NCBI GenBank assembly: GCA_947473535.1
Contig: CANJFK010000100.1
Span: forward strand, 1-5,571
DNA: 5,571 nucleotides
From: Legionellaceae bacterium
GTDB taxonomy: Bacteria; Pseudomonadota; Gammaproteobacteria; Legionellales; Legionellaceae
Direction of reading: 5' to 3'
Positions 1 through 5,571 of this stretch are shown piece after piece. The position numbers and the translations under genes were made by a program. Every line of letters begins with the position of its first letter. Position 1 is the stretch's first letter. The notes beneath the pieces are model-generated. The model saw only the letters and a list, made by a program, of their open reading frames with translations. It did not search any database and was not told where the DNA came from.

Positions 1-40
1 ATCAGGTAGATCATCAAAATGCTCTATCAAACTGCATGAC

Positions 41-82
41 ATCAAATACACCTTTATTTTGTAAAATAAAGGTGTATTTGAT
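41..82. repeat. Perfect 20-bp inverted repeat with 2-nt loop
   Basis: Bases 41-60 and 63-82 are exact reverse complements separated only by GT, giving a 42-base near-palindrome. Pairing stops at 40/83, where C faces C. The stem is AT-rich and is not followed by a clear T-run on either strand, so it is a poor match to a standard intrinsic terminator, although it could work as a weak bidirectional one. It lies 16 bases before the point where the open frame of the truncated amidase begins. It could therefore be a relic of whatever removed the amidase N-terminus, or the terminator of a gene lying to the left. The structure is certain and the role is unknown. Confidence 0.8.
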
Positions 83-98
83 CATAAATGGCTGTTAA

Positions 99-869
99 TT
101 AAAAGATTTTGGTGATCTTTCCCTGGGTGCAACCATCATTGATATCAATCTCCCAGCATTCAATGATGATCGTCAAAACAATCAAGCCGGAGAAATTCAA
201 GATATCAATAAGTATCTTGTCTCTTTTCCATCGACTAGAAAAAGCTTTCGCGACATTTGTAAATCCAATCGCACGCGAAATTTTGGCTCAATCAAAGATT
301 GCCTTCACTTTATTAAGAACATAGCAAGCAATACTAACGCGTCTCATCAGCGGGCTTTAGCAATTTTTGCCAAAAACCGATCCTATATACAAAAAATTAT
401 GGACAAAAACCATCTAGATGCTTTACTCATGCCCATTACCACTCAAGGAACAGCCACCTATGATGGCATGACAGTGAATGCTTGGCGTGCACCCATTTCA
501 TCAAACTCAGGGCTTCCTTCTATTAGCATAAATGTAGGATATAGCGATGATGACCCACATATGCCCATCGGAATTGAGCTAACGGGCAAGCAATTTCAAG
601 AAACTACCCTGATTGAGATCGCATATGCTTATGAAATGCACACTTCCGCAAGAGTCACTCCAACTATGCCAGAACAAAATTCGGTTTTACTAAATTATTC
701 AATCCCAGAACTGAATAATTTGTTTACCTTGTTAGGTAAAAATGCTTATGAAAAAGTGTTAATCCACACTAAAAAATTTGGGGAAGCAGCACGTGAGTTA
801 ACACCTGAAAAATTCAGAAAAATTACTGCTAATACGATTGAGAGATTAAGAGTGGATCGTTTACATTAA
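99..869 (+). pseudogene. Amidase-signature family protein, N-terminally truncated remnant
   Basis: The frame is open from a TTA codon at 99 to TAA at 867-869, about 256 codons, and is preceded in frame by a TAA at 96-98. The first in-frame ATG is at 399, but family-like sequence runs well upstream of it. The segment LGATIIDINLP (from about 123) is typical of the middle of amidases, and DALLMPITTQGTATYDG followed by GLPSISINVGY and MPIGIELTG is the usual C-terminal part. No in-frame ATG, GTG or TTG lies between 99 and 399. The amidase-signature core, which carries the Ser-cisSer-Lys triad and the Gly/Ser-rich motif, would lie N-terminal to this and is absent, so the product cannot be an active hydrolase. 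About 50 residues extend beyond the usual C-terminal end of amidases (after the AYAYEMHTSARVTP segment). The substrate of the ancestral enzyme cannot be told. An alternative is that an intact 5' part lies left of the window and is separated by a frameshift or insertion; the sequence from 3 to 98 in this same frame is open but not recognisably amidase. Confidence 0.75.
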
Positions 870-1007
870 CACTATTTTTCATGTTTAAGCGTAAAGAGGC
901 AGGTAATTTTGACAATGTTAACAATTACTGTCATTTCGTGATGTATTAAAGGGGGCATTAAATTTGCGGGTAGCACGATTAGTTACGCTTATATACAAGC
1001 TACTGGT

Positions 1008-1027
1008 ACGGTAAATGATCATACCGT
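1008..1027. repeat. Short inverted repeat ACGGTA-N8-TACCGT upstream of the coiled-coil gene
   Basis: Two perfect 6-base arms (1008-1013 and 1022-1027) flank eight bases. The spacing suits either a dimeric regulator operator or a small RNA hairpin. It sits about 135 bases before the preferred start codon of the following gene and just before the TATAAA at 1041. Its short length means chance occurrence is quite possible. Confidence 0.3.
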
Positions 1028-1145
1028 GAAGTGCTTTTACTATAAAAATGATACACGAAAAAAAATAAATAGGCAAACCGGCAATGAATGGTCTATATTA
1101 TTACATAAAGGACATTGTTAGCTCTAATTCAAAACAGCGTACTTT

Positions 1146-1152
1146 AAAGGAG
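1146..1152 (+). promoter_or_regulatory. Shine-Dalgarno AAAGGAG deciding the start at 1162
   Basis: AAAGGAG lies nine bases before the ATG at 1162 and is a near-ideal match to the anti-SD sequence. The in-frame ATG at 1084 has only a weak AGG further upstream. This favours initiation at 1162. Confidence 0.75.
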
Positions 1153-1161
1153 AGTGTAGTC

Positions 1162-2370
1162 ATGGCCGCCTTCTCATTGAACAGATTCGTGTCGAACCTC
1201 ATGCGATTTACACCACATTTTGGTCTTTATGCTCTACGGGTGGGATTGTGGATTGGAGGCTTGGCTGCAGCTACTTTTATCGGAGCAGAGTCTGCTAAAT
1301 GGTTTGATGAACAAGGAAATGCAATTAGACGTGGACAAACAAAACGAAAGAGCGACCTTCACATTGAGCATGGGGCACTCGTAAAGGAGGAAAATGCGGA
1401 GCAAATTGACCTTGCAACTAAAGCGGCAGCAGTCGCGCAGCTTGATGCTGAACATGCACAGGAAAAAAAACCGATTATTGTTGAGCAGGCAATACACCGC
1501 AGCGATCAAAAAGTATCAGAAAAAGAGACGGCAAGTGATCTGCGTGTTGTTCACGCCAAAACCACCGGGAAGGAAAGAAAAATAGACGCGGTAACTGAAA
1601 CTCAATTAACTCAAATAGAAGCGAAAACTGAAACTCAAATAGCTGAAAATCAACAGCTATCTAAACACAGTCTTAAGGAAATAAGACAGAAAGCACGCCT
1701 GACCCAACAAGAACATGAGACGTCTCACAAAACGAACACACTGCAAAATACACAAGAGCATCTTGAGCGATTAACGGTGCTAACACAAAAATTGACAGAA
1801 ACGTCACAAACAACCACCGGAATAGCAAAAGACAATAAAGCGGCTACAGTACAAACAACAGAGGCAATAAATGAATTAAAAACACAAATGCAAGTGGTCA
1901 TTGGCGCCCATGGAGAGTTAAATCAGGTGTTAAACCAATATGATCTCGCTCAAGCTGAAGGAGACCTAGCACACGATAGGGCTGAATTAATACAACAAGC
2001 AATGCTTAAGGCCATTATTGCAGAAGGATCACTGGAAGCAAAAATTGCAAGTAGCAGCATCGCTAGTAAATCCACGCTTAGGCAGACATTTAAAGCAGAT
2101 TTAGCGGCTCAAACTCAACAGATAGATACCTTGCTTGCCTCGCATGCAACTGAAACACTGGCTAAAGTCACTGAACTCACAAAAGCTCAAATGATTGAGG
2201 ATCAACAAATAATCGGTGACTTAACATCATCTCCAGAAAACAGGCAGTTTAGCATAGAGCGACTTGGGAAGTTGCAAGCACTACTAGACAGGGTCGAACC
2301 ACTGCTTCTAGCTCAGGATCTCGGTGTTGAGCAAGATAATGAAGATGACAACCTCAGCGCTACATACTAA
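1162..2370 (+). CDS. Membrane-anchored coiled-coil protein of unknown function
   Basis: I do not recognise this protein. Starting at the ATG with the strong ribosome site it is 402 residues; a longer form from the ATG at 1084 would be 428. One hydrophobic segment (about residues 22-41, LYALRVGLWIGG onward) follows a basic N-terminus with Arg 8, 15 and 26, so an inner-membrane anchor is likely. After it comes a basic patch (RRGQTKRK) and then about 340 residues rich in Ala, Thr, Gln, Glu and Lys with no Cys or Trp, predicted by eye to be mostly helical coiled coil. Between residues 134 and 177 an 11-residue periodicity is visible: blocks starting at 145 and 156 both begin TETQ, with hydrophobic residues at block positions 5 and 8. 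The last 15 residues are acidic (EQDNEDD), ending in LSATY. No enzymatic motif is seen. It is convergent with the exported-protein gene at 2578-3105. It may be an envelope scaffold or filament, or an exported or host-directed protein if the organism is an intracellular Legionellales member; neither is shown by the sequence. Confidence 0.8.
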   Translation: MAAFSLNRFVSNLMRFTPHFGLYALRVGLWIGGLAAATFIGAESAKWFDEQGNAIRRGQTKRKSDLHIEHGALVKEENAEQIDLATKAAAVAQLDAEHAQEKKPIIVEQAIHRSDQKVSEKETASDLRVVHAKTTGKERKIDAVTETQLTQIEAKTETQIAENQQLSKHSLKEIRQKARLTQQEHETSHKTNTLQNTQEHLERLTVLTQKLTETSQTTTGIAKDNKAATVQTTEAINELKTQMQVVIGAHGELNQVLNQYDLAQAEGDLAHDRAELIQQAMLKAIIAEGSLEAKIASSSIASKSTLRQTFKADLAAQTQQIDTLLASHATETLAKVTELTKAQMIEDQQIIGDLTSSPENRQFSIERLGKLQALLDRVEPLLLAQDLGVEQDNEDDNLSATY

Positions 2371-2388
2371 TTACTTACCAAATCCCAT

Positions 2389-2420
2389 CTTAAGCGCAAT
2401 AGCACTACCTTAAGCTTTTT
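2389..2420 (+). terminator. Possible weak terminator after the coiled-coil gene
   Basis: CTTAAG at 2389-2394 can pair with CTTAAG at 2409-2414 (the hexamer is self-complementary), followed by C and five T residues at 2416-2420. It lies 18 bases past the stop codon. The stem is short and AT-rich, so it would be weak alone. The far longer stem at 2441-2530 would reinforce termination. Confidence 0.3.
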
Positions 2421-2560
2421 ATCTGAAATTAACAATTAAATGTAACCTGGATGAAGCATAGCGTAATCCGGGAAACAATGCCTCACACAGGCTCTGCTCC
2501 CGGATTACGCTATGCTTCATCCAGGCTACATCAAGATTTTGGCGTAAGGTAGTGCCATTG
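2397..2560. repeat. Nested palindromic repeat element between convergent genes
   Basis: The inner arms are 2441-2473 and 2498-2530: 33 bases, complementary except for one position (A at 2445 against the C at 2526), with a 24-base loop. They contain CCTGGATGAAGCATAGCG and its complement; this resembles a palindromic family (GTAGCCTGGATGAAGC... / ...ATCCGGGA) that I recall as dispersed in many gammaproteobacterial genomes. Outside it a second pair of arms, 2397-2415 and 2542-2560, matches at 17 of 19 positions. The whole 164-base unit could fold into one long interrupted hairpin. I see no clear target duplication. Placed between a plus-strand gene ending at 2370 and a minus-strand gene ending at 2578, it likely blocks read-through both ways. 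Origin as a non-autonomous mobile element is plausible but not proven. Confidence 0.85.
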
Positions 2561-2576
2561 ATATTACGCGTAATAT
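2561..2576. repeat. 16-bp perfect palindrome ATATTACGCGTAATAT
   Basis: This exact palindrome begins at the base after the outer arm of the nested repeat (2560) and ends one base before the stop triplet of the exported-protein gene. It has no loop, so a two-fold symmetric protein site is as likely as an RNA hairpin. It may also be part of the same repeat unit or its insertion target. Confidence 0.6.
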
Positions 2577-2577
2577 T

Positions 2578-3105
2578 TTAACTGAGCATAAACGCTTGAG
2601 TCACCATAACCTGTTTAGCAAGACAAGTTCCTGCGGAAGCAGAGCAATCAACCGGGACACAGCAATTAATTTTCTGATCATTACAAGAACCGATGAATTG
2701 AGCAAAATGTCGGTCTTTACCTAGCAAACGTATCAGAATAGAATTTACTTGTTCAATCTGGGTTAGTCCTATAGCAGTCACACCAGCCAAGTACACAGAA
2801 CTCGCGCGCAATCCAAATGGACTCATCGTTAAAATAGGAAACACAGGACTTTGCTTTGGTGTATCATAAACACCAGCATATCCAGACTGACAATCGTTAG
2901 ATTTAAGATAAAAAATTTGCATGGCAACGATAGACTCAGCGTGACTCTTTTGCATTACGAATACTGCTGATTGATCGCTCAAGAAAATATCATTTGTTAA
3001 CAAGTTAGTTAGTGATTCACTCGCATAAACGCTGGGCGACAAAGCCAACGACAGTAGAATAAACATCGACCAAAAACGAATAAACCAATTTAAATTTGCT
3101 TCCAT
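2578..3105 (-). CDS. Small exported cysteine-rich protein of unknown function
   Basis: I do not recognise a family for this 175-residue protein. Residues 1-28 look like a Sec signal peptide: a hydrophobic core (FILLSLALS) and an Ala-X-Ala-like site VYA before SES, with probable cleavage after Ala28. There is no lipobox Cys, so a soluble periplasmic or secreted product is expected. The mature part has six cysteines (72, 141, 148, 149, 154, 161), five of them clustered at the C-terminus in the pattern C-X6-CC-X4-C-X6-C, which suggests disulfides formed in the periplasm. No catalytic motif is evident. The ATG at 3103-3105 is preferred because it supplies the full signal peptide. The upstream GAG is a weak ribosome site, and the Met at residue 14 has none and would break the signal. 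The gene is on the same strand as the alpha operon but lies beyond that operon's terminator and beyond a MITE-like element, so it should be transcribed separately. Confidence 0.8.
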   Translation of the reverse strand: MEANLNWFIRFWSMFILLSLALSPSVYASESLTNLLTNDIFLSDQSAVFVMQKSHAESIVAMQIFYLKSNDCQSGYAGVYDTPKQSPVFPILTMSPFGLRASSVYLAGVTAIGLTQIEQVNSILIRLLGKDRHFAQFIGSCNDQKINCCVPVDCSASAGTCLAKQVMVTQAFMLS

Positions 3106-3140
3106 TCAGATTACTCAAATTGTTCCATCATAAGAAATAG

Positions 3141-3288
3141 GGCCTTGTTCATCGTTTCGGCCACGTTGTCTTTCCCGCGAAGGCGGGAGTCCATTTATAC
3201 ACTGGCTCCCAGCTTGTTGCAGCGATGGATCCCCGCCTTCGCGGGGAAGACATTTTTTAATAATTTGGCTGAAACGATGGGCAAGGCC
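3141..3288. mobile_element. 148-bp MITE-like element with 8-bp target duplication
   Basis: The terminal arms 3141-3163 and 3266-3288 are inverted repeats matching at 20 of 23 positions and begin GGCCTTG. The element is flanked by the direct repeat AGAAATAG at 3133-3140 and 3289-3296, an exact 8-base target duplication that marks it as a real insertion. Inside lies a second inverted pair, 3168-3193 and 3226-3251, matching at 23 of 26 positions and each containing CGCGAAGGCGGG or its complement; this resembles a palindrome I recall as dispersed in many proteobacterial genomes. The element encodes no transposase, so it would have been moved in trans. The 8-base duplication and the GG...TGTT ends would suit an IS6-type transposase, but other families also make 8-base duplications, so the family is undecided. 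It sits 27 bases upstream (on the minus strand) of the exported-protein gene, counting from the left duplication. Confidence 0.85.
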
Positions 3289-3326
3289 AGAAATAGACTA
3301 GGGTCTGTTAACAATCGCTTAAGAAA

Positions 3327-3366
3327 ACAACAAAGCCAGCGACCTTTCGATCCCTGGCTTTGTTGT
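3327..3366 (-). terminator. Rho-independent terminator of the rpsK-rpsD-rpoA-rplQ operon
   Basis: Arms 3327-3339 and 3354-3366 are perfectly complementary over 13 bases (ACAACAAAGCCAG and its complement) around a 14-base loop. Read on the minus strand the hairpin is followed by TTTCTTAAG, and the last stem bases are themselves T-rich. It begins 32 bases after the rplQ stop codon, the expected place for the operon's end. Confidence 0.85.
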
Positions 3367-3398
3367 GTTAGCACCAAACTCTAGACGAGAAGCAATAA

Positions 3399-3782
3399 CT
3401 ATTCTTCTGAATCAGCTACAACTTCAGGTCTGTCAACCAATTCAATAATAGCCATTGGTGCATTATCGCCTGCGCGGAAGCCACATTTTAATACACGAAC
3501 ATAACCACCAGGTCGACCAACATAACGTGGGCCTAGTGTAGTAAACAACTTGCCAACGGCACTTTTAGAACGAAGTGTATCAAACACATGCCGACGTGTA
3601 GCAACTGAATCCACTTTGCTAACAGTAATAAGCGGTTCAATATACCGACGCAATTCTTTTGCTTTTGGCAGCGTTGTTTTAATCAGTTCATGTTCAATCA
3701 ACGAAGTACACATATTCGAAAACATTGCTTTTCGATGACTGCTTGTACGACCTAAACTACGGCCTGCATTGCGGTGACGCAT
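3399..3782 (-). CDS. rplQ: 50S ribosomal protein L17
   Basis: The product is a 127-residue component of the large ribosomal subunit. It opens [17 protein letters not shown], the L17 N-terminal signature, and carries [13 protein letters not shown] (about residues 34-46), [12 protein letters not shown] and [14 protein letters not shown], all diagnostic of bacterial L17. The length matches the Escherichia coli protein, with a short acidic tail (VVADSEE). The start is supported by AGGAG eight bases upstream. The gene follows rpoA after an 18-base gap and is the last gene of the alpha operon, with the terminator just downstream. Nothing is unusual. Confidence 0.98.
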   Translation of the reverse strand: MRHRNAGRSLGRTSSHRKAMFSNMCTSLIEHELIKTTLPKAKELRRYIEPLITVSKVDSVATRRHVFDTLRSKSAVGKLFTTLGPRYVGRPGGYVRVLKCGFRAGDNAPMAIIELVDRPEVVADSEE

Positions 3783-3800
3783 AACTAAGACTCCTAAATA

Positions 3801-4793
3801 TTACTCGCCTAAATTTTCAGGCGGCCAATTCTCAAGCTTCATCCCCAAAGACAAGGATCGTGATGCCAATACATCTTTGATCTCAGTGAGTGATTTTTTG
3901 CCTAAATTGGGGGTTTTTAACAATTCATTTTCTGATTTCTGTACTAAATCACCGATGAAATATATATTTTCTGCTTTCAAACAATTAGCCGAACGAACAG
4001 TTAATTCAAGATCATCAACTGGTCTCAATAAAACCGGATCAAAATCATTACGAACTTTATTGTCTAAACATGACTCTTCAAACTTCATGTCAACAAAAGC
4101 GTGCAATTGCCGTTGTAAAATACTCGCAGAAATTCGAATGGCCTCTTCTGGGTCAATTGTTCCATTCGTTTGCAATTCAATCGTTAACTTATCCAAATCA
4201 GTTCGATTCTCAACTCGCGCTTTATCAACAAAATATGCAACTTTTTTTACAGGAGAGAACGTATTGTCAATTTTTAAATTACCGACTACTTTTCGCTGAA
4301 CTTCATCATCAAGCAAGCGAACAACGTTATCATTAGAATGGTAACCAATTCCCTTTTCTACGGTAAGTGTCATGTTAAGTTTGCCATTTTCATTTAAATT
4401 AGCAATGATAAGATCATGATTCAAAATCTCAACACCGTGCGTAATTTCAATGTCACCCGCAGTTACTTGACAAGGACCCTGCTTATTAACTGTTAGCGTT
4501 GCTTGCGTACCAACCGACATTCGGATTGCAACTTCTTTCAAGTTTAGCAGTATGTTTACAACATCTTCTTGTACACCTTCAATCGTACTGTATTCATGCA
4601 GTACACCTTCGATTGTCGCTTCAGTAATAGCACACCCGGGCATAGAAGACATTAAAATTCGTCTTAAAGCATTTCCGAGCGTGTATCCAAAACCTGGCTC
4701 CAAAGGCTCTAATACAATACGCGAATGAAAAATCGTATCAGACTGAACTTTTAGTACTTTGGGCGTCAGCATTTCATTAATATCAGTATACAT
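3801..4793 (-). CDS. rpoA: DNA-directed RNA polymerase subunit alpha
   Basis: The 330-residue protein is the subunit whose dimer nucleates assembly of RNA polymerase and whose C-terminal domain touches promoter UP elements and activators. The N-terminal domain (about 1-235) shows [18 protein letters not shown] and [19 protein letters not shown], the dimer and beta-contact region, and [22 protein letters not shown]. After a flexible linker the C-terminal domain (about 250-325) shows [16 protein letters not shown] and [16 protein letters not shown]. The DNA-contact residues corresponding to E. coli Arg265, Asn268 and Cys269 are present as Arg267, Asn270 and Cys271, and Lys298/Ser299 as Lys300/Ser301. 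Length is within one residue of the E. coli subunit. GGAGA lies nine bases before the ATG, and the gap to rpsD is 18 bases, consistent with co-transcription. Nothing is missing. Confidence 0.98.
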   Translation of the reverse strand: MYTDINEMLTPKVLKVQSDTIFHSRIVLEPLEPGFGYTLGNALRRILMSSMPGCAITEATIEGVLHEYSTIEGVQEDVVNILLNLKEVAIRMSVGTQATLTVNKQGPCQVTAGDIEITHGVEILNHDLIIANLNENGKLNMTLTVEKGIGYHSNDNVVRLLDDEVQRKVVGNLKIDNTFSPVKKVAYFVDKARVENRTDLDKLTIELQTNGTIDPEEAIRISASILQRQLHAFVDMKFEESCLDNKVRNDFDPVLLRPVDDLELTVRSANCLKAENIYFIGDLVQKSENELLKTPNLGKKSLTEIKDVLASRSLSLGMKLENWPPENLGE

Positions 4794-4811
4794 TCGACTA
4801 TGTCTCCAATC

Positions 4812-5432
4812 TTACTTAGAGTAAAGTTCTACAACCAAGTTAACGTTAAAATCAGCAGATAAGTCACTTAACGTAGGCTGCGAGGAAAAAGTTCCCTTAA
4901 ACGCCGTTGTTTCAACTGTTAACCAGTCACAAGAAGTCCGCTGTTCTGACAAAGCAATAGCCGCTTGAACCCTACCTTGCGCTTTAGCTTTTTGCCGAAT
5001 AGAAATCACATCACCTACTTCAACTAAAAAAGAAGCAATATTCACTACTTTTTCATTAACTAAAATAGCTTTGTGAGCAACTAATTGTCGTGCTTCTGCT
5101 CGTGTGCATGCAAAACCCATCCGATAAACAACATTATCAAGACGTCGCTCCAACAGAGCCATAAGGTTCTCACCTGTAGCACCCTTTTGTTTTGCAGCAT
5201 GCTTATAATAGTTTCGGAACTGTTTCTCCAAAACGCCATATAAACGTCTAATTTTTTGCTTTTCACGTAACTGAATGCCATAACCACTTAAACGTGGACG
5301 TTTATCACCATGTTGTCCAGGCTGCTTTTCAGATTTACATTTTGATTTGTGATCACGAACACCACTTTTCAACAATAAATCAGTGCCTTCCCTACGTGAT
5401 AATTTACACTTCGGACCAAGATATCTAGCCAT
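4812..5432 (-). CDS. rpsD: 30S ribosomal protein S4
   Basis: The 206-residue protein is a primary 16S rRNA-binding protein that starts small-subunit assembly. In E. coli it also represses the alpha operon by binding the operon leader, which would lie outside this window. It begins [16 protein letters not shown] and contains [37 protein letters not shown], the S4 RNA-binding domain (about 96-160, with [14 protein letters not shown] and [16 protein letters not shown]), and the family C-terminus VVELYSK. Length equals that of E. coli S4. Of the four cysteines that hold zinc in Thermus-type S4, only the first and last equivalents (Cys9, Cys32) are seen, so it is best classed as the zinc-free form. 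AGGAG sits six bases before the ATG. The gap to rpsK upstream is 16 bases. Confidence 0.98.
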   Translation of the reverse strand: MARYLGPKCKLSRREGTDLLLKSGVRDHKSKCKSEKQPGQHGDKRPRLSGYGIQLREKQKIRRLYGVLEKQFRNYYKHAAKQKGATGENLMALLERRLDNVVYRMGFACTRAEARQLVAHKAILVNEKVVNIASFLVEVGDVISIRQKAKAQGRVQAAIALSEQRTSCDWLTVETTAFKGTFSSQPTLSDLSADFNVNLVVELYSK

Positions 5433-5448
5433 TAATTACTCCTGAATC

Positions 5449-5571
5449 TTATACACGACGTTTCTTAGGCGGCTTGCAACCGTTATGAGGTATGCCAGTC
5501 ACATCGGTAATTTCTACAATTTTGAATTCCTGCGATATTAACTCACGAATAGTTGATTCGCGACCTGGACC
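5449..5571 (-). CDS. rpsK: 30S ribosomal protein S11, C-terminal 40 residues (cut by window edge)
   Basis: The last 40 codons and the TAA stop are present; the 5' part lies past the right edge. The translation begins [11 protein letters not shown] and ends [15 protein letters not shown], the highly conserved S11 C-terminus. S11 sits on the platform of the 30S subunit and lines the Shine-Dalgarno cleft. Its position directly before rpsD fits the standard rpsM-rpsK-rpsD-rpoA-rplQ order. Confidence 0.97.
   Translation of the reverse strand, partial: GPGRESTIRELISQEFKIVEITDVTGIPHNGCKPPKKRRV

Larger units (their letters stand above)
870..1161. other. Intergenic region upstream of the coiled-coil gene, no gene seen
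   Basis: This stretch separates the amidase remnant from the preferred start of the coiled-coil gene. I find no convincing open frame in it. A TTGACA hexamer at 909-914 has no acceptable -10 partner at 16-18 bases. TATACA (992-997) and TATAAA (1041-1046) are possible -10 boxes, but neither has a good -35. The segment from 1084 is in frame with the downstream gene and could be an N-terminal extension, but it is more likely untranslated leader. The promoter of the downstream gene is probably here, but I cannot place it. Confidence 0.5.

Noticed and set aside
109..324. 71-codon plus-strand frame starting at 109
   Set aside because: It overlaps the amidase remnant in another frame, and the amidase frame has recognisable family sequence there.
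909..937. TTGACA as the -35 of a promoter for the coiled-coil gene
   Set aside because: No acceptable -10 hexamer is found at 16-18 bases; the TATTAA at 944-949 is about 29 bases away.
1234..1585. Frames of 91 codons (minus, 1234-1509) and 63 codons (plus, 1394-1585)
   Set aside because: Both lie inside the coiled-coil gene in other frames, have no family signal, and show the composition expected of a shadow frame.
3141..3288. CRISPR or tandem-repeat array
   Set aside because: The repeats are two opposed inverted pairs, not regularly spaced direct repeats with spacers.
2397..3296. The exported-protein gene as cargo of one composite transposon bounded by the two repeat elements
   Set aside because: The repeats are unrelated in sequence, and the MITE has its own complete ends and duplication, so they are independent insertions.
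3300..3322. AGGGTCTGTTAACAATCG, which resembles the terminal repeat of some insertion sequences
   Set aside because: No matching inverted partner or transposase remnant is visible in the window, so an IS end cannot be supported.
3145..3384. 79-codon plus-strand frame and the 60-codon minus-strand frame opposite it (3195-3377)
   Set aside because: Both run through the MITE and the operon terminator. Peptides such as FPRRRES and FPAKAGI are the well-known spurious translations of this palindromic repeat. No ribosome site or protein-like composition.
3550..4336. Plus-strand frames of 62, 140 and 88 codons opposite rplQ and rpoA
   Set aside because: They are antisense shadows of two certain genes.
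5081..5287. 68-codon minus-strand frame within rpsD
   Set aside because: It is an alternative frame inside a certain gene.

Overview
The window looks like the chromosome of an AT-rich gammaproteobacterium. The protein sequences of the S11-S4-alpha-L17 cluster are close to the forms I know from gammaproteobacteria, and the S4 N-terminus ([16 protein letters not shown], then KSKCK) is of the type I recall from Legionella and Coxiella relatives. Placement in or near the Legionellales is an inference from memory, not from a search.

The right part (about 3300-5571, minus strand) is core genome: the 3' end of rpsK, then rpsD, rpoA and rplQ. They are closely spaced (16-18 nt gaps), most have a clear Shine-Dalgarno sequence, and the unit ends in a strong hairpin-plus-T-tract terminator at 3327-3366. 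This is the distal end of the classic alpha operon, which couples small-subunit assembly proteins (S11, S4), the RNA polymerase alpha subunit and large-subunit protein L17.

The left part (1-3300) is accessory and repeat-rich. From left to right it holds: a perfect 20-bp inverted repeat; the C-terminal part of an amidase-signature enzyme with no start codon (a decayed gene); a gap without a recognised gene; a plus-strand gene for a membrane-anchored, Thr/Gln/Ala-rich coiled-coil protein of unknown function; a large nested palindromic repeat; a minus-strand gene for a small exported cysteine-rich protein of unknown function; and a 148-bp MITE-like element with terminal inverted repeats and an intact 8-bp target duplication.

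The coiled-coil gene and the exported-protein gene converge on the nested palindrome, which probably serves as a shared transcription barrier. The MITE lies directly upstream of the exported-protein gene, in the place where its promoter would be expected. I see no rRNA, tRNA, CRISPR array or transposase gene. The least ordinary items are the intact MITE, the nested palindromes and the two unrecognised envelope-associated proteins. I do not see convincing evidence for a complete new multi-gene system.
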